Below the pieces are notes generated by a model. That model was not told the origin of the DNA. It worked only from the letters and a program-made list of their open reading frames with translations, and made no database searches. This document shows, in pieces, positions 42,892-52,816 of a stretch of DNA of 64,000 nucleotides. The position numbers and the translations under genes are program-made. Position 1 is the first letter of the stretch, and each line of letters starts with the position of its first letter. The DNA is from Pseudanabaena sp. PCC 7367. GTDB taxonomy: Bacteria > Cyanobacteriota > Cyanobacteriia > Pseudanabaenales > Pseudanabaenaceae. The stretch covers positions 868,001 to 932,000 of the forward strand of contig NC_019701.1 of NCBI RefSeq assembly GCF_000317065.1, read 5' to 3'.

Positions 42892-43596
42892 GTGCGGATA
42901 GACGTTGTTACCCTGTTCCCAGACTTTTTTACCTCGCCCCTGTCTACTAGTTTACTAGGTAGGGCGATCGCCAATGGGATTGCGGATGTAATCCTAACTA
43001 ATCCCCGTGACTTCACCACCGACAAGCACCACCGCGTCGATGATGAACCCTATGGTGGCGGCGTGGGCATGTTAATGAAGCCGGAACCAATTTTTGCGGC
43101 AGTAGAGTCGTTGCCGGTTTTGCCCCAGCGCGAGATCATTTTCCTCACGCCCCAGGGCGAGCCAATGGATCAAAATATGTTTAAGCAGCTCGTTAATTTA
43201 GATCAACTGGTGCTGATCTGTGGCAGCTATGAGGGGATCGATGAGCGGGTTTGCGATCATCTAGTTACCCGTGAGGTTTCGCTGGGGGATTTTGTACTGA
43301 CCTGTGGTGAGATTGCGGCGCTAGCTTTGATCAATGGTACGGTGCGATTGCTGCCAGGGACGGTGGGCAAGGCGGAATCGCTGAAGGCGGAAAGCTTTGA
43401 AGATGGCTTGCTGGATTATCCCCAATATACACGCCCCAGGGAATTCAGGGGGTGGCAGGTGCCTGATGTATTGCTATCGGGCGATCATGGCAAAATTGAG
43501 CAATGGCGGCAGGCGCAAAAATTAAACAGAACCAGCGATCGCCGCCCTGATTTGATCGATGCCTATTACCAAAACACCGATCAAAATCCCAAGTAA
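42892..43596 (+). CDS. trmD: tRNA (guanine-37-N1)-methyltransferase TrmD
   Basis: It has 234 residues and a GTG start (AGGTGCGG). SPOUT-fold landmarks: DVVTLFPDFF, HHRVDDEPYGGGVGMLMKPE, LICGSYEGIDERV, EVSLGDFVLTCGEIAALALI and the knot end SLKAESFEDGLLDYPQYTRP, with the catalytic Asp and Arg of the family. It methylates G37 of tRNAs that read CNN codons, preventing frameshifting. Close behind the phasin-like gene (40 bases), in the same direction. Confidence 0.97.
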   Translation: MRIDVVTLFPDFFTSPLSTSLLGRAIANGIADVILTNPRDFTTDKHHRVDDEPYGGGVGMLMKPEPIFAAVESLPVLPQREIIFLTPQGEPMDQNMFKQLVNLDQLVLICGSYEGIDERVCDHLVTREVSLGDFVLTCGEIAALALINGTVRLLPGTVGKAESLKAESFEDGLLDYPQYTRPREFRGWQVPDVLLSGDHGKIEQWRQAQKLNRTSDRRPDLIDAYYQNTDQNPK

Positions 43597-43794
43597 AGTA
43601 GCAGACAACCAGATTAATCATCTATCTAGTTAAAGCTCAGATGTTAGAATCTGGGACTAGTAGGTCGCTACATGGAATTTGAGATTTTCGCAGACAGTTC
43701 ATATTCTGCCTTATTTGCCTTATTTGGACTACAAGCACGCAAAATCAAATTGGCAAAACCCTAGAATTTAGAATTGCCAATATTATTAATAGAA

Positions 43795-45237
43795 TTAGCC
43801 ATTACCGCCAAACACCTCAATATTCTCAAACAAACAAGCTGGCGTACCATGCCCCACCCGAATCACCTGGTTGGGTTCGCCCTTGCCGCAATAGGGCGTG
43901 CCATAGGTGGCAAAGCTGTCACGATCGCCCACCATTTTGAGTCCACCCCAGAATTGATTGGTGATGCCGCGATAGTTGGGATTACGCAGAGTTTTAGTAA
44001 TCTGGCCATTTTCAATCAACTGGGCATATTCACAACCAAACTGAAACTTATTGCGATAGTCATCGATCGACCAGGAGCGATTTGATTGCATATAAACACC
44101 GTAATCAACCGAGGCGATCATCTCAGCGACAGAACTATTGCCCGGTTCCAGGTTAATATTCGCCATCCGATCGATCGCCGGACGATTCCAGGAATTAGCC
44201 CGCGCATTGGCAACCCCAGCCACACCAGAACGAGCCTGACTTTCCAGGCTTCCTAAGCCCCGCAGCAATAATCCATCTTTGATTAAATATTGCTTCTCGG
44301 CGGCAGCGCCCGTGTCGTCATAGGCATAGCTGGCAAACTCACCGGACACAGTTGGATCAAAAGTAATATTCATCAATGGGGAGCCATATTGCAATTGACC
44401 AAAATCAGCCAGCTTGATAAAACTACTGCCAGCATAGTTGCGCTCATCCCCCAAAATACGATCGAGCTCCAGCGGATGCCCCACACTCTCATGGATTTGC
44501 AACAACATTTGATCGGCAGCCAACAGTAAATTAGTGGTGGTGGTTGGGCATTCATCGGCAGTTAATAGCTCGATCGCCTGGGTGCCGATTTGCCTGGCTC
44601 TTTCGATTACTAGCTCAGGATCTAAAACTTCCCAACCTGCCTGACTATTACGGGCCAGCGAGCCATTGTCACTGCGTTTTTGGATCACATCACCATCCTG
44701 CGCCGTGGCATTGTAATCAGTGCTAACCAACCCAAATTTTTGATAGACATCCGAACCGCTCGAACTCACCAGCCGTGATTCGGTTTCCGTACTGACCACA
44801 TAGGCACTGGTACGCACAATCTGGTTATGGCGATCGGTGGTTTTCATCGCCTCACAAATTTGCACCAATAAGTCGCTGATTTCAGCCGTAGATAGGGAAT
44901 TGAATGGCTTCTGGCATGGTGAGCAAAATTGACCGACCGCTTTGGGACGAGCAGCGGTAGTAAATTTATGGACTGACCATTTGGCGGCAGCGATCGCCTG
45001 TTGATAGGCTTTTTCGGCGGCAAACTGCAAACTACCCTGGTCAAGGCGATTGGTACTGGCATAGCCAAACTGACCATCGGCCAAAACTTCCACCATCACG
45101 CCGTGGGAACTGGTGCGACCATTTGATTGGGGCTGGGCATCACGAAAATAGCGGGCGGTGGCAGTTTCTTTGAGTTCCCGCAAACCCACCCATTCCGCAT
45201 TGAGATCAAGTTGTGCCAGTGCTTTGGTTAATTCCAT
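43795..45237 (-). CDS. tldD: TldD-family metalloprotease
   Basis: It has 480 residues. HESVGHPLELDRILGDERN is the modified Zn motif (HExxxH) of TldD, with GSPLMNITFDPTVSGEFASY and YDDTGAAAEKQYLIKDGLLL following. In other bacteria TldD and TldE (PmbA) act together on microcin and CcdA. No TldE partner is adjacent in this window. ATG at 45237. Confidence 0.92.
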   Translation of the reverse strand: MELTKALAQLDLNAEWVGLRELKETATARYFRDAQPQSNGRTSSHGVMVEVLADGQFGYASTNRLDQGSLQFAAEKAYQQAIAAAKWSVHKFTTAARPKAVGQFCSPCQKPFNSLSTAEISDLLVQICEAMKTTDRHNQIVRTSAYVVSTETESRLVSSSGSDVYQKFGLVSTDYNATAQDGDVIQKRSDNGSLARNSQAGWEVLDPELVIERARQIGTQAIELLTADECPTTTTNLLLAADQMLLQIHESVGHPLELDRILGDERNYAGSSFIKLADFGQLQYGSPLMNITFDPTVSGEFASYAYDDTGAAAEKQYLIKDGLLLRGLGSLESQARSGVAGVANARANSWNRPAIDRMANINLEPGNSSVAEMIASVDYGVYMQSNRSWSIDDYRNKFQFGCEYAQLIENGQITKTLRNPNYRGITNQFWGGLKMVGDRDSFATYGTPYCGKGEPNQVIRVGHGTPACLFENIEVFGGNG

Positions 45238-45495
45238 TCCTTAATTATTTGCCTTTATGCAAATGGTGAGCTTTCGCAAGCGTGATAAGTGCAATATTAA
45301 TACGTGATATTAATGCGTGATATTAATGCCGATTGGTTAGCCATACCGGTGGAATATCAATCGATCGAACCGTTGAGTTTGCCGGGGAGGTTGGGAGCGA
45401 GATAGATCGCTGCGCGTAAAGTTTTGCATAGCCTGGATTTTGACTGGTAGTGGATTGCCTTTTCTTGTTTGTGTAAAGCTTTTTCAACCTCAGAT
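45238..45495. repeat. Spacer with GTGATATTAATGC repeats
   Basis: Between the tldD and mscS genes (both minus). About 45296-45330 hold two to three copies of a 13-bp GTGATATTAATGC-type unit (ATTAATACGTGATATTAATGC). No gene is seen. Confidence 0.5.
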
Positions 45496-47562
45496 TCAAT
45501 TGACCACTTCACTACGATCAATTAAGCCCTGCTCATCGGCAAAAAAGCGATAGAAATAATATTCATCTTCAAATCCATGTTCATCCAAAACATGGTGCAC
45601 ATAGCCACCATCGATTAGTAATTGCCCCGCCCGTAGCGCCTCAGTTTTGGTCATACCGCAAATCCGCATTAACCACTGCACTGCTTCCGCGCCCACAAAA
45701 CACCGTTCAAACACATTAAATAAATAACGGCGATCCTTAACTTCCACCCCATCCGGCGCTCGCATTTTGGCGGCCAGTGTCTCAAGATCTAATCCTGGTT
45801 TCACCACTGTTTTAGTCTGTTCTTTCTGTTCACTATTTTTTTTCAATTCATTGCTACTGGGCTGCTTGATGGGTTGTTTGATTAGCTTATAGCGATCGGG
45901 ATAATAAATTTTTTGCTCTGGCGCAGCCAATTTATCACCAACTAGATCCACAATTCGATCTAATTGGGGCGATCGCACATGGAGATCCCGCTGTGGGAAG
46001 GGGATTTCCACACCATAGAGGCGGAAATTGCTTTCAATTTTATAGTTGAGATCGCTCATTAATCTAAATTGGTTCTTGGGCACACTAATCCAGACTAGCA
46101 ACTCAAAATTGAGCGAACTATCGCCAAAGCCCATAAACCAGACCTGGGGCTGGGGATAATCCAGGATTTCCGAGTTGCCCTTGGTGGCATCCAAAATCGC
46201 AGCACGAACACCATCAATATTAGAACCATAGGCCACCCCCACCGGAACCCGCAACCGAGTGACCGGATTGCCATGATTCCAGTTCACCACCTGTTGTTCT
46301 AAGAACTGAGAATTTGGCACAATAATGGTAATTTGATCGAGGGTTAAAACCTGGGTGCTACGCGCACCGATGTGTTGCACTGTGCCAATTAAATTCGCCA
46401 CGCGCACCAGATCGCCGATTTGAATCGATCGATCGAAAAGAATAATAATGCCGCTGACAAAATCCTTAGCAATATTTTGCAAACCAAGGCCGATCCCAAC
46501 CCCAAGTACGCTAGCCAGGATCGCTAAACTGCTAAGGTCTAAACCCCAAATTTGCAGAATGATCACCAGGCCAATAAAAGTTAGTAAATATTGGCTGAGG
46601 GTGGTGAGGGTTTCTTGGAAACGATAATCGACACTATCGTTGCTGATAAAGCGATTGCGCAGGAGCTTGGTAATTGCCCTCACCGAGATCCAGAGCACAA
46701 CAATCATCACGAACAGAATCAAAATATCCGCGATCGAATAGGCACTCTCACCCAGATTCAGAACTGGGTAAGTAAGCGTATCGGTGATCACAAAAGTAAA
46801 AATGCGATAGCGCCAGGAACGAAGGAATGGCGATAGCTCACTGATGTAGTAGACAGTACCTAAGCAGATCGCTGTCTGAGCTAAAAACATCACCAATGAA
46901 AATAGCGAGCGGGCTGATTTCGATGAATCAATAAATACTCTGAAGCGGCGCGGCAACAACCCAAAGCCTTTTTTATTCAGGTATTGCAACGCCCAACAGG
47001 CCAAAACCGCAACGATCGTGACGATAATGGCAATAAACAAAGCCTGCCGACGATATTCATTACTCCGCTGCCAGATTGCCTGAGCATAGGCGATTTCGAT
47101 TTTGCGTTTCCACACCAAGGCATGAATTAAAGTGCTTTGATCCTCACCTGAATCTCGCTCCGTTACGGTTAGTAAATGGGTGCCATTAACCTGGATTGTA
47201 TATAAATTATCCTGGGGCTCCACCGTTACTTCGATCGGTACTTCCTGGCTTGATTCTGAACGCTGTTGTAAGGCCTCTTGTAATTCCTGGCTGAGGACAG
47301 CATTAGCCTGTCTTGCCCTGGTGTTAGCTGGAAATCGATCTAAACTCCTTACCTCAAGCACAGCACTACCATCCAGGACCACGGTTGCGGTCGAATCTTC
47401 ACCACCTAATACCTGAGCCTGGCCAGGGGCAATAAAAAGCGGTGAACCCAGCCAGATGGAGCTTAGCAATGGCATCAAGATTAGAAAGATAATAATAAAA
47501 GGGCGCATAAATGCAATTGCCCTGCTCGATCGATTCATCTCAGGCTGTGGCTGGTTCATCAT
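45496..47562 (-). CDS. MscS-family mechanosensitive channel with C-terminal DEP domain
   Basis: It has 688 residues. A signal-like N-terminal segment, a periplasmic part, several transmembrane helices (near residues 175-195, 215-240 and 275-300) and the MscS core: VLGVGIGLGLQNIAKDFVSG, IILFDRSIQIGDLVRVANLI and the beta domain (IIVPNSQFLEQQVVNW). A linker rich in Lys/Gln leads to a DEP-like domain of about 80 residues (LFNVFERCFVGAEAVQWLMR, GGYVHHVLDEHGFEDEYYFY). DEP attaches proteins to membranes or receptors; MscS-DEP fusions occur in cyanobacteria. Probably an osmotic safety valve with cytosolic regulation. Confidence 0.85.
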   Translation of the reverse strand: MMNQPQPEMNRSSRAIAFMRPFIIIFLILMPLLSSIWLGSPLFIAPGQAQVLGGEDSTATVVLDGSAVLEVRSLDRFPANTRARQANAVLSQELQEALQQRSESSQEVPIEVTVEPQDNLYTIQVNGTHLLTVTERDSGEDQSTLIHALVWKRKIEIAYAQAIWQRSNEYRRQALFIAIIVTIVAVLACWALQYLNKKGFGLLPRRFRVFIDSSKSARSLFSLVMFLAQTAICLGTVYYISELSPFLRSWRYRIFTFVITDTLTYPVLNLGESAYSIADILILFVMIVVLWISVRAITKLLRNRFISNDSVDYRFQETLTTLSQYLLTFIGLVIILQIWGLDLSSLAILASVLGVGIGLGLQNIAKDFVSGIIILFDRSIQIGDLVRVANLIGTVQHIGARSTQVLTLDQITIIVPNSQFLEQQVVNWNHGNPVTRLRVPVGVAYGSNIDGVRAAILDATKGNSEILDYPQPQVWFMGFGDSSLNFELLVWISVPKNQFRLMSDLNYKIESNFRLYGVEIPFPQRDLHVRSPQLDRIVDLVGDKLAAPEQKIYYPDRYKLIKQPIKQPSSNELKKNSEQKEQTKTVVKPGLDLETLAAKMRAPDGVEVKDRRYLFNVFERCFVGAEAVQWLMRICGMTKTEALRAGQLLIDGGYVHHVLDEHGFEDEYYFYRFFADEQGLIDRSEVVN

Positions 47563-47845
47563 TAGGAAATCAGTGATTAAAGATTAGGGAAAGTGGTATA
47601 AAAGTAAGGATTTTTAGCTATCGATCGCAGCATCCACAGCATTCCCAGCATATCCATAGTATAGAGATTAGCTTAATCAGAAATTAAGGGTATTTCATAA
47701 TTAAGCGATCGTTACGTCAGCCCCAAAAGCCAGCCATAATGAATTATCAATGGTGGTTGGCGGCAACTCTAGTTTTCTAACCATTCAATCAACTCAATCA
47801 ACGGGCTTGATCGGCAAGGCCAATTACTGATTAGGAGCAAAGATC
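47563..47845. other. Divergent spacer
   Basis: 283 bases between mscS and the glycosyltransferase. It ends with AGGAG (47833-47837), eight bases before a TTG start. Confidence 0.35.
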
Positions 47846-49135
47846 TTGACTAAGATATATCAGATAGTGCCATTACTGCCTCCTGCTTTCAGTGGCATTG
47901 GTGACTATGCGATTAGCCTGGCTCAGAATCTACGCAATTTTTATGGAATTGAAAGTATTTTTATTGTTGGTGACCCTGATTGGCAGGGTGCGAACGAAAT
48001 AGATCGGTTTAGTTGTTATCAGGTTAGCGATCGCTCCGCCCAGGCTCTAGCCGAACTCATTCATAATCTGACCGACGGCCTCACTACCAACACCGAGCCC
48101 CTACCGCGATCGGCTACTCTTCAGCCCGATCAATTAGCTAAGTTAGATCAAGCATCAAATTCATCACAATCAGCCCAGGCAAACCAACCCACCATCCTCT
48201 TGCACTACGTTGGCTATGGCTATCAACAGCGGGGCATCCCTTTCTGGCTCAGCGATTGGCTCAAGCAAAATACCAATCCTATTGCTGATCAGCGCTTCAA
48301 AATAGTAACCATGTTCCATGAGGTTTATTCCGCTGGGCCGCCCTGGAGAAGTGAGTTCTGGTTGCGCCCCTGGCAGGTGCAGATTGCCAAGCGGGTGATC
48401 GCTGCCTCCAGCTCAATCTTCGTCAGCAATTATCTTTCTGCTGAGGATATCAGTAAGCATCTGCCTCAAAATCCCCATAATCTAACTGCTGCCAACATCA
48501 ACATTTATCCGATCTGGTCAAGTTTTGGCGAACCCAGTTTAGCAGAATTGAACCTAGTCGATCGCCAACCAACCCGCTGGTTAATTTGTGGCGGCACCGC
48601 CATGCTAGAACGCGGCCTGACTTCTTTTTTGCAAGTGCTTAAATATATTCCGGCTGAATTTGCCCCCACCCACCTGGATCTAATTGGTGGCAAAGAAAAC
48701 CCAGCGATCGCCCAACTATCAGCCCAACTCCAGGCTCAAAGCCCTGATTTAACCATTGCCTACTATCCCCAAATTGAAGTGGCCAAAGCTTCTAGTTTAT
48801 TTGCCCAAGCCACATTTGCCTGGATTCACTATTTACGACCGAAAGAAATTTCTCCTTCACTAGTTTTCAAATCGACCGTATTTGCATCTTGCTCTGCTCA
48901 CGGTGTTTTGAGCGTCTTTTCACATCAGGAAACAGGCACAACCATTAATAACGACCCTCATCCCGGCGTTTTCTATATCACCATTGCTGGCAGCACTCGC
49001 GTATCTTTTCCCACCGCAGCAGACCTACCCGCAATCAGACAAAAGGTTTATCAGTGGTATCACCGCCATGCCAGTGCCAAAATGGTAGCAAAGGCTTATG
49101 CTGATGCTTGTGAGATTGATGGTGATAGCCGCTAA
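47846..49135 (+). CDS. Glycosyltransferase (GT4-like)
   Basis: It has 429 residues with a TTG start, supported by AGGAG eight bases ahead. YQIVPLLPPAFSGIGDYAIS is the N-terminal Rossmann half with the Gly-rich loop; WLICGGTAMLERGLTSFLQV is the C-terminal half start, as in glycogen-synthase-like GT-B enzymes, but the donor-site Glu motif (ExFG) is not clear (KEISPSLVFKSTVFASCSAH). Probably surface or exopolysaccharide assembly. First gene of the 47.8-54.1 kb cluster. Confidence 0.75.
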   Translation: MTKIYQIVPLLPPAFSGIGDYAISLAQNLRNFYGIESIFIVGDPDWQGANEIDRFSCYQVSDRSAQALAELIHNLTDGLTTNTEPLPRSATLQPDQLAKLDQASNSSQSAQANQPTILLHYVGYGYQQRGIPFWLSDWLKQNTNPIADQRFKIVTMFHEVYSAGPPWRSEFWLRPWQVQIAKRVIAASSSIFVSNYLSAEDISKHLPQNPHNLTAANINIYPIWSSFGEPSLAELNLVDRQPTRWLICGGTAMLERGLTSFLQVLKYIPAEFAPTHLDLIGGKENPAIAQLSAQLQAQSPDLTIAYYPQIEVAKASSLFAQATFAWIHYLRPKEISPSLVFKSTVFASCSAHGVLSVFSHQETGTTINNDPHPGVFYITIAGSTRVSFPTAADLPAIRQKVYQWYHRHASAKMVAKAYADACEIDGDSR

Positions 49136-49164
49136 AGTGATGATTGAGGATTGATCGATCGTCA

Positions 49165-50079
49165 CTAAGTTAGTTTGAGTTGGCGTTTAACTCTTTTTTG
49201 GAGTTTGAAATTAGCAAACTTAAAGATATTCAATTCTTGGGCGGCAATGGTTGATATTTTTATGGGTGGGAAAGCCTCATCACCCATTTTTGCGGCATAG
49301 TGCTCAAGATAGCCGCGATAGGTGGAAATAAAATGTAGGGCGATCGGCGTTGGATTTAAATCCATGGTGGGGCTGAAAACAGCTACTTGATCAGGCTGCC
49401 ACAACCTGCACCCAGCCCGATGCCCCATCGCTACCCAGCAAGTTTGCTCTGCCCAGCCAGCCAAATGGGCAAAAATGCCCTGCAATTTTGGTTGCCCCAG
49501 GATCCACTCCAAAAAATCTAAATCATAGGCGCGGCGGCGAAAATAGATTAGACCAGTATTAGCACGACTAGGCAATTTGAGGCTATCTTGACCCAATAGG
49601 TGCCAGGGATGCACAGAGTAGGCTTCCTGGTTATCAACCATAAAAAGCGCTGAGACTTCATCATCTGGCCATTGCCACATATGGCTAAATGGGCGCAAAA
49701 ATAAAATATCACTGTCGCAATAGGCGATATCACCATCACTGAGGAGTGGGATATCAAAAAGTTTAAGAGCTAATACATTAGACTTACGAAATTTTTGGCA
49801 ATTAGGATAATTGCGTAATCCTTCATTTACTAAATCATCTGCCTGTGGACGAGAAACAATTGTGCTGCGCAGTAACGCCTGCTGTAAACGCTCTTGGTCA
49901 ATGTCAGTCAGCGAACCATCATCGTGCAAGACTAGCTGTACAGGTTCTTGCATAAACTTCAGCAAAGAGCCCAAACAGAGAATTGCCATATCTACATGCT
50001 TATGACAAAGGAGGCAATGGATCTTTAGATCTTGATTTTCTCTAGTTGTCATTGCGATCGATTGAGTGGCGTTTCCCAT
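49165..50079 (-). CDS. GT-A-type glycosyltransferase (GT8-like)
   Basis: It has 304 residues. IHCLLCHKHVDMAILCLGSL opens the nucleotide-binding fold; IPLLSDGDIAYCDSDILFLR contains the DxD metal motif (DSD); HPWHLLGQDSLKLPSRANTG and LHFISTYRGYLEHYAAKMG are typical of the later half. The DxD motif and Rossmann-like order fit GT-A. It is convergent with the preceding gene; the next one starts 627 bases away. Substrate unknown. Confidence 0.7.
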   Translation of the reverse strand: MGNATQSIAMTTRENQDLKIHCLLCHKHVDMAILCLGSLLKFMQEPVQLVLHDDGSLTDIDQERLQQALLRSTIVSRPQADDLVNEGLRNYPNCQKFRKSNVLALKLFDIPLLSDGDIAYCDSDILFLRPFSHMWQWPDDEVSALFMVDNQEAYSVHPWHLLGQDSLKLPSRANTGLIYFRRRAYDLDFLEWILGQPKLQGIFAHLAGWAEQTCWVAMGHRAGCRLWQPDQVAVFSPTMDLNPTPIALHFISTYRGYLEHYAAKMGDEAFPPIKISTIAAQELNIFKFANFKLQKRVKRQLKLT

Positions 50080-50706
50080 CAGCTTGAATTAGTTGTGTGC
50101 TTGCAATCAAGTTGAATATTAATTCCCATCTTTTGACATCGTTACGATAACACTCAGCTAGGATGGTGAATCTGGTAGTTTTTAAATTTTGGGCTAAATT
50201 ATTGCCAGCAATTTGTTAATACCCGCTCCCAAAAGATTAGCAGTTTTAGTCTAGATAGTTGCTTGCCTGTTTGTTCCTAGATGAGCTTGATGCTTGGTAC
50301 ATTGTAGTTCGGTAGTCATGCAGTAGTAAGGATAATTGGCAATCGATTTAAAATTCGGAGCTTAGCTTGTTTGGGTTATGGATATTCAACTATCTCCTAG
50401 ATCCTTACTTATTCAGCACTACCGTAGTTCTTACAACTTCTGCTGAGCTTGATCAGTTAGATACATATAGCTCAGCCTGAATAATGTTTCAATTAGATTG
50501 ATATATCATGAGCGTAGCAATCTTGCTTAACTAAACTATATGGCATTGCCTAATTCGTGGCTGGTAAGGTCAGCATTAAAAATTCAAATCAGGTATGAAT
50601 AGAAGTTAGCAGTAACTTTAATTTTTCAACCATCCGATCATGTGCAACACCTAAATAACCAAGATAATCAAGTCAACTTTGCATTAACAGAGAATATTGA
50701 GACATA
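50080..50706. other. 627-base spacer in the glycosyltransferase cluster
   Basis: No gene is seen. Promoters for both the GT-A gene (minus) and the FkbM operon (plus) are expected. No strong repeats or hairpins. Confidence 0.3.
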
Positions 50707-51516
50707 ATGATCCGATCGCTAAATTCGCTAATGCGGTTCTGGGGCAACTACGGCAACCCCACCCAAATGATGCTCAATCGCTGGCTCAAATCGACTGGCA
50801 TGATCCAGGTGGTCGATCGCCGCAGCCAGGTTAGTTGCCACTGCACGGTTGGTTCCTATCGCATGTTTGGTGAGGTCTGGCATGATCATGACTACGACAT
50901 CCCCAGGGTCAGCATTAATCCCGACGATGTGGTGCTGGATATTGGCGCTAATCAGGGCTTTTTTAGTTGTTATGCCGCATATCAAGGGGCACAGGTATAT
51001 GCATTCGAGCCCTCACCGGATAGTTTTCAAACTCTGCTGAGTAACGTTAAAACCAATGGATTTAGCGATCGGGTCGTGGCCAAGCCCTGGGCAGTGGGGG
51101 CAGAGAACGGCACCGTAGAGTTGATCTGTTCCGATTGGCTAGGCGGCGGCATGAACACAATCAAACCGGAATTTGCCACCAATGTGGGTCTGAATATTAC
51201 TAACAAAGTGGCGCAAATCCCTTGCTATTCACTGTCACATTTGATCGCTGAATTTAACCTGGAGCAGATCAAAATTTGTAAGCTGGATTGTGAAGGGGCA
51301 GAGCTAGATATCCTGAAGGGGCTCAAGCCAGAAGATCGCAATAGGATCTTGGCGTTTACGATTGAATATCACCCCGAAGCCTATGCAGTGCAGGATTTGA
51401 CGGATTTGTTATTAAGCTGGGGCAGCCACCAGATCAGTTTTGCTGAGGATAAATATTGCACCCGCCAGATGCTCCGGGCGGTGGCCACCGATCGGCTCAA
51501 GGCGGTTGAGATCTAG
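50707..51516 (+). CDS. FkbM-family SAM-dependent methyltransferase
   Basis: It has 269 residues. The SAM-binding motif I is VVLDIGANQGFFSCYAAYQG, followed by VYAFEPSPDSFQTLLSNVKT and the typical IKICKLDCEGAELDILKGLK. The family methylates sugar hydroxyls or similar groups on secreted polysaccharides. The start is fixed by GACATA-ATG. It is followed after three bases by a GT4 gene, so they are one operon. Confidence 0.85.
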   Translation: MIRSLNSLMRFWGNYGNPTQMMLNRWLKSTGMIQVVDRRSQVSCHCTVGSYRMFGEVWHDHDYDIPRVSINPDDVVLDIGANQGFFSCYAAYQGAQVYAFEPSPDSFQTLLSNVKTNGFSDRVVAKPWAVGAENGTVELICSDWLGGGMNTIKPEFATNVGLNITNKVAQIPCYSLSHLIAEFNLEQIKICKLDCEGAELDILKGLKPEDRNRILAFTIEYHPEAYAVQDLTDLLLSWGSHQISFAEDKYCTRQMLRAVATDRLKAVEI

Positions 51517-51519
51517 ACC

Positions 51520-52545
51520 ATGAAAATACTGATGTCATCCCATCGCTTCTATCCTGAGCTTGGCGGGACTGAGGTACACTCAGCCATGCTCGCCCATGAA
51601 TTTGTGAACCAGGGGCATGAACTTAAGCTAATTACCCAAACCCCAGCCGAGCAGATAGATCAAGAACCAGCGCAATTTCCGTTTGCAGTGATTCGCCAAC
51701 CCCCAAACAATGAGCTATTGGATTTAGTTAGCTGGTGTGACGTGTTTTTCCATAACAACATCAGCTTGCGGGTGGCCTGGGCGATCGTGATGCGGCCAAA
51801 ACCCTGGGTGATCGCTCACCACACCTGGATGCGCCAACCGGATGGCAGTTTAGGCTGGCAAAATATTCTCAAGCGATCGCTAACTTTAGTTGCCACTAAT
51901 ATTGCGATTTCCGAGGCGATCGCCAAGCATATGCCTGGCAAATCTACGATCATTGGCAATCCCTATCAAGATGATATTTTCTATAAGCTGCCAGCGGTCA
52001 AACGCGATCGGGAATTGATTTTTCTAGGCCGCCTGGTTTCCGATAAGGGTGTGGATATTTTATTACAGGCATTAGCATTGCTAAAGGAGCGGGGAACTGC
52101 CCCACAATTAACGATCGTGGGTGATGGCGAGGAGTTAGCAAATTTGCAACGGTTAACGCAGGATTTGCAATTAGGAGAACAGGTTGATTTTGTCGGTCAG
52201 AAAAGTAGGGATCAACTGGCGCAACTGCTGAATGCCCATCAAATTATGGTGATCCCATCGCGGTGGGAAGAACCCTTTGGCGTGGTGGCATTGGAGGGGA
52301 TCGCCTGTGGCTGCGTGGTGGTGGGTTCGGCGGGAGGTGGCCTAAAGGATGCGATCGGTTCTTGTGGGTTGACTTTTGCCAATGGTGATACTAAGGCTCT
52401 GGCGGAAATTCTTTATGACCTGCTATTACAACCAGAACAACTGACGCTCTATCGTAAAAATGCTGCTGCTCATTTAGCCAACCACCGCATTGCCAAGGTG
52501 GCTGGGGAATATTTAAAGGTGTTGTCAGCGGCGATCGCAAAGTAA
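51520..52545 (+). CDS. GT4 glycosyltransferase
   Basis: It has 341 residues. MKILMSSHRFYPELGGTEVH is the N-terminal loop of GT4; LIFLGRLVSDKGVDILLQAL begins the C-terminal half, and MVIPSRWEEPFGVVALEGIA contains the ExFGxxxxE-type donor-site motif (EEPFGVVALE). It starts 3 bases after the FkbM gene. A retaining glycosyltransferase for surface glycan. Confidence 0.92.
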   Translation: MKILMSSHRFYPELGGTEVHSAMLAHEFVNQGHELKLITQTPAEQIDQEPAQFPFAVIRQPPNNELLDLVSWCDVFFHNNISLRVAWAIVMRPKPWVIAHHTWMRQPDGSLGWQNILKRSLTLVATNIAISEAIAKHMPGKSTIIGNPYQDDIFYKLPAVKRDRELIFLGRLVSDKGVDILLQALALLKERGTAPQLTIVGDGEELANLQRLTQDLQLGEQVDFVGQKSRDQLAQLLNAHQIMVIPSRWEEPFGVVALEGIACGCVVVGSAGGGLKDAIGSCGLTFANGDTKALAEILYDLLLQPEQLTLYRKNAAAHLANHRIAKVAGEYLKVLSAAIAK

Positions 52546-52816
52546 TAATGGTGGCCGATTTTAGCTTTTATGAGTTCTTAGATATGAGTTCTTAGATCAG
52601 ACCTGGCTGAGTAAATTGCCTAAAAACATAGCAACCATTGCGATCAAAGCGTTGCGATCATATTCGAGCAAGTTCGATCGATCAAAACAAGCGTCAGAAG
52701 ATGGCATATGGCAGAACTACAGCACAATCGAGTCAAACCTCAACTATTGTGTTCGCAATCTTCTAAATTCATTTAAGATGACGACTAGACTTTTGAAGCT
52801 TATGTATTTCGCATAA
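52546..52816. other. Spacer with a doubtful 66-codon frame
   Basis: 271 bases between two GT genes. A TTG-started frame (52616-52816) ends directly before the next ATG but shows no domain and no Shine-Dalgarno sequence. I do not call it. Confidence 0.3.

Noticed and set aside
52616-52816. 66-codon frame between two glycosyltransferase genes
   Set aside because: TTG start without ribosome-binding site, no recognisable domain; kept only as a spacer note.
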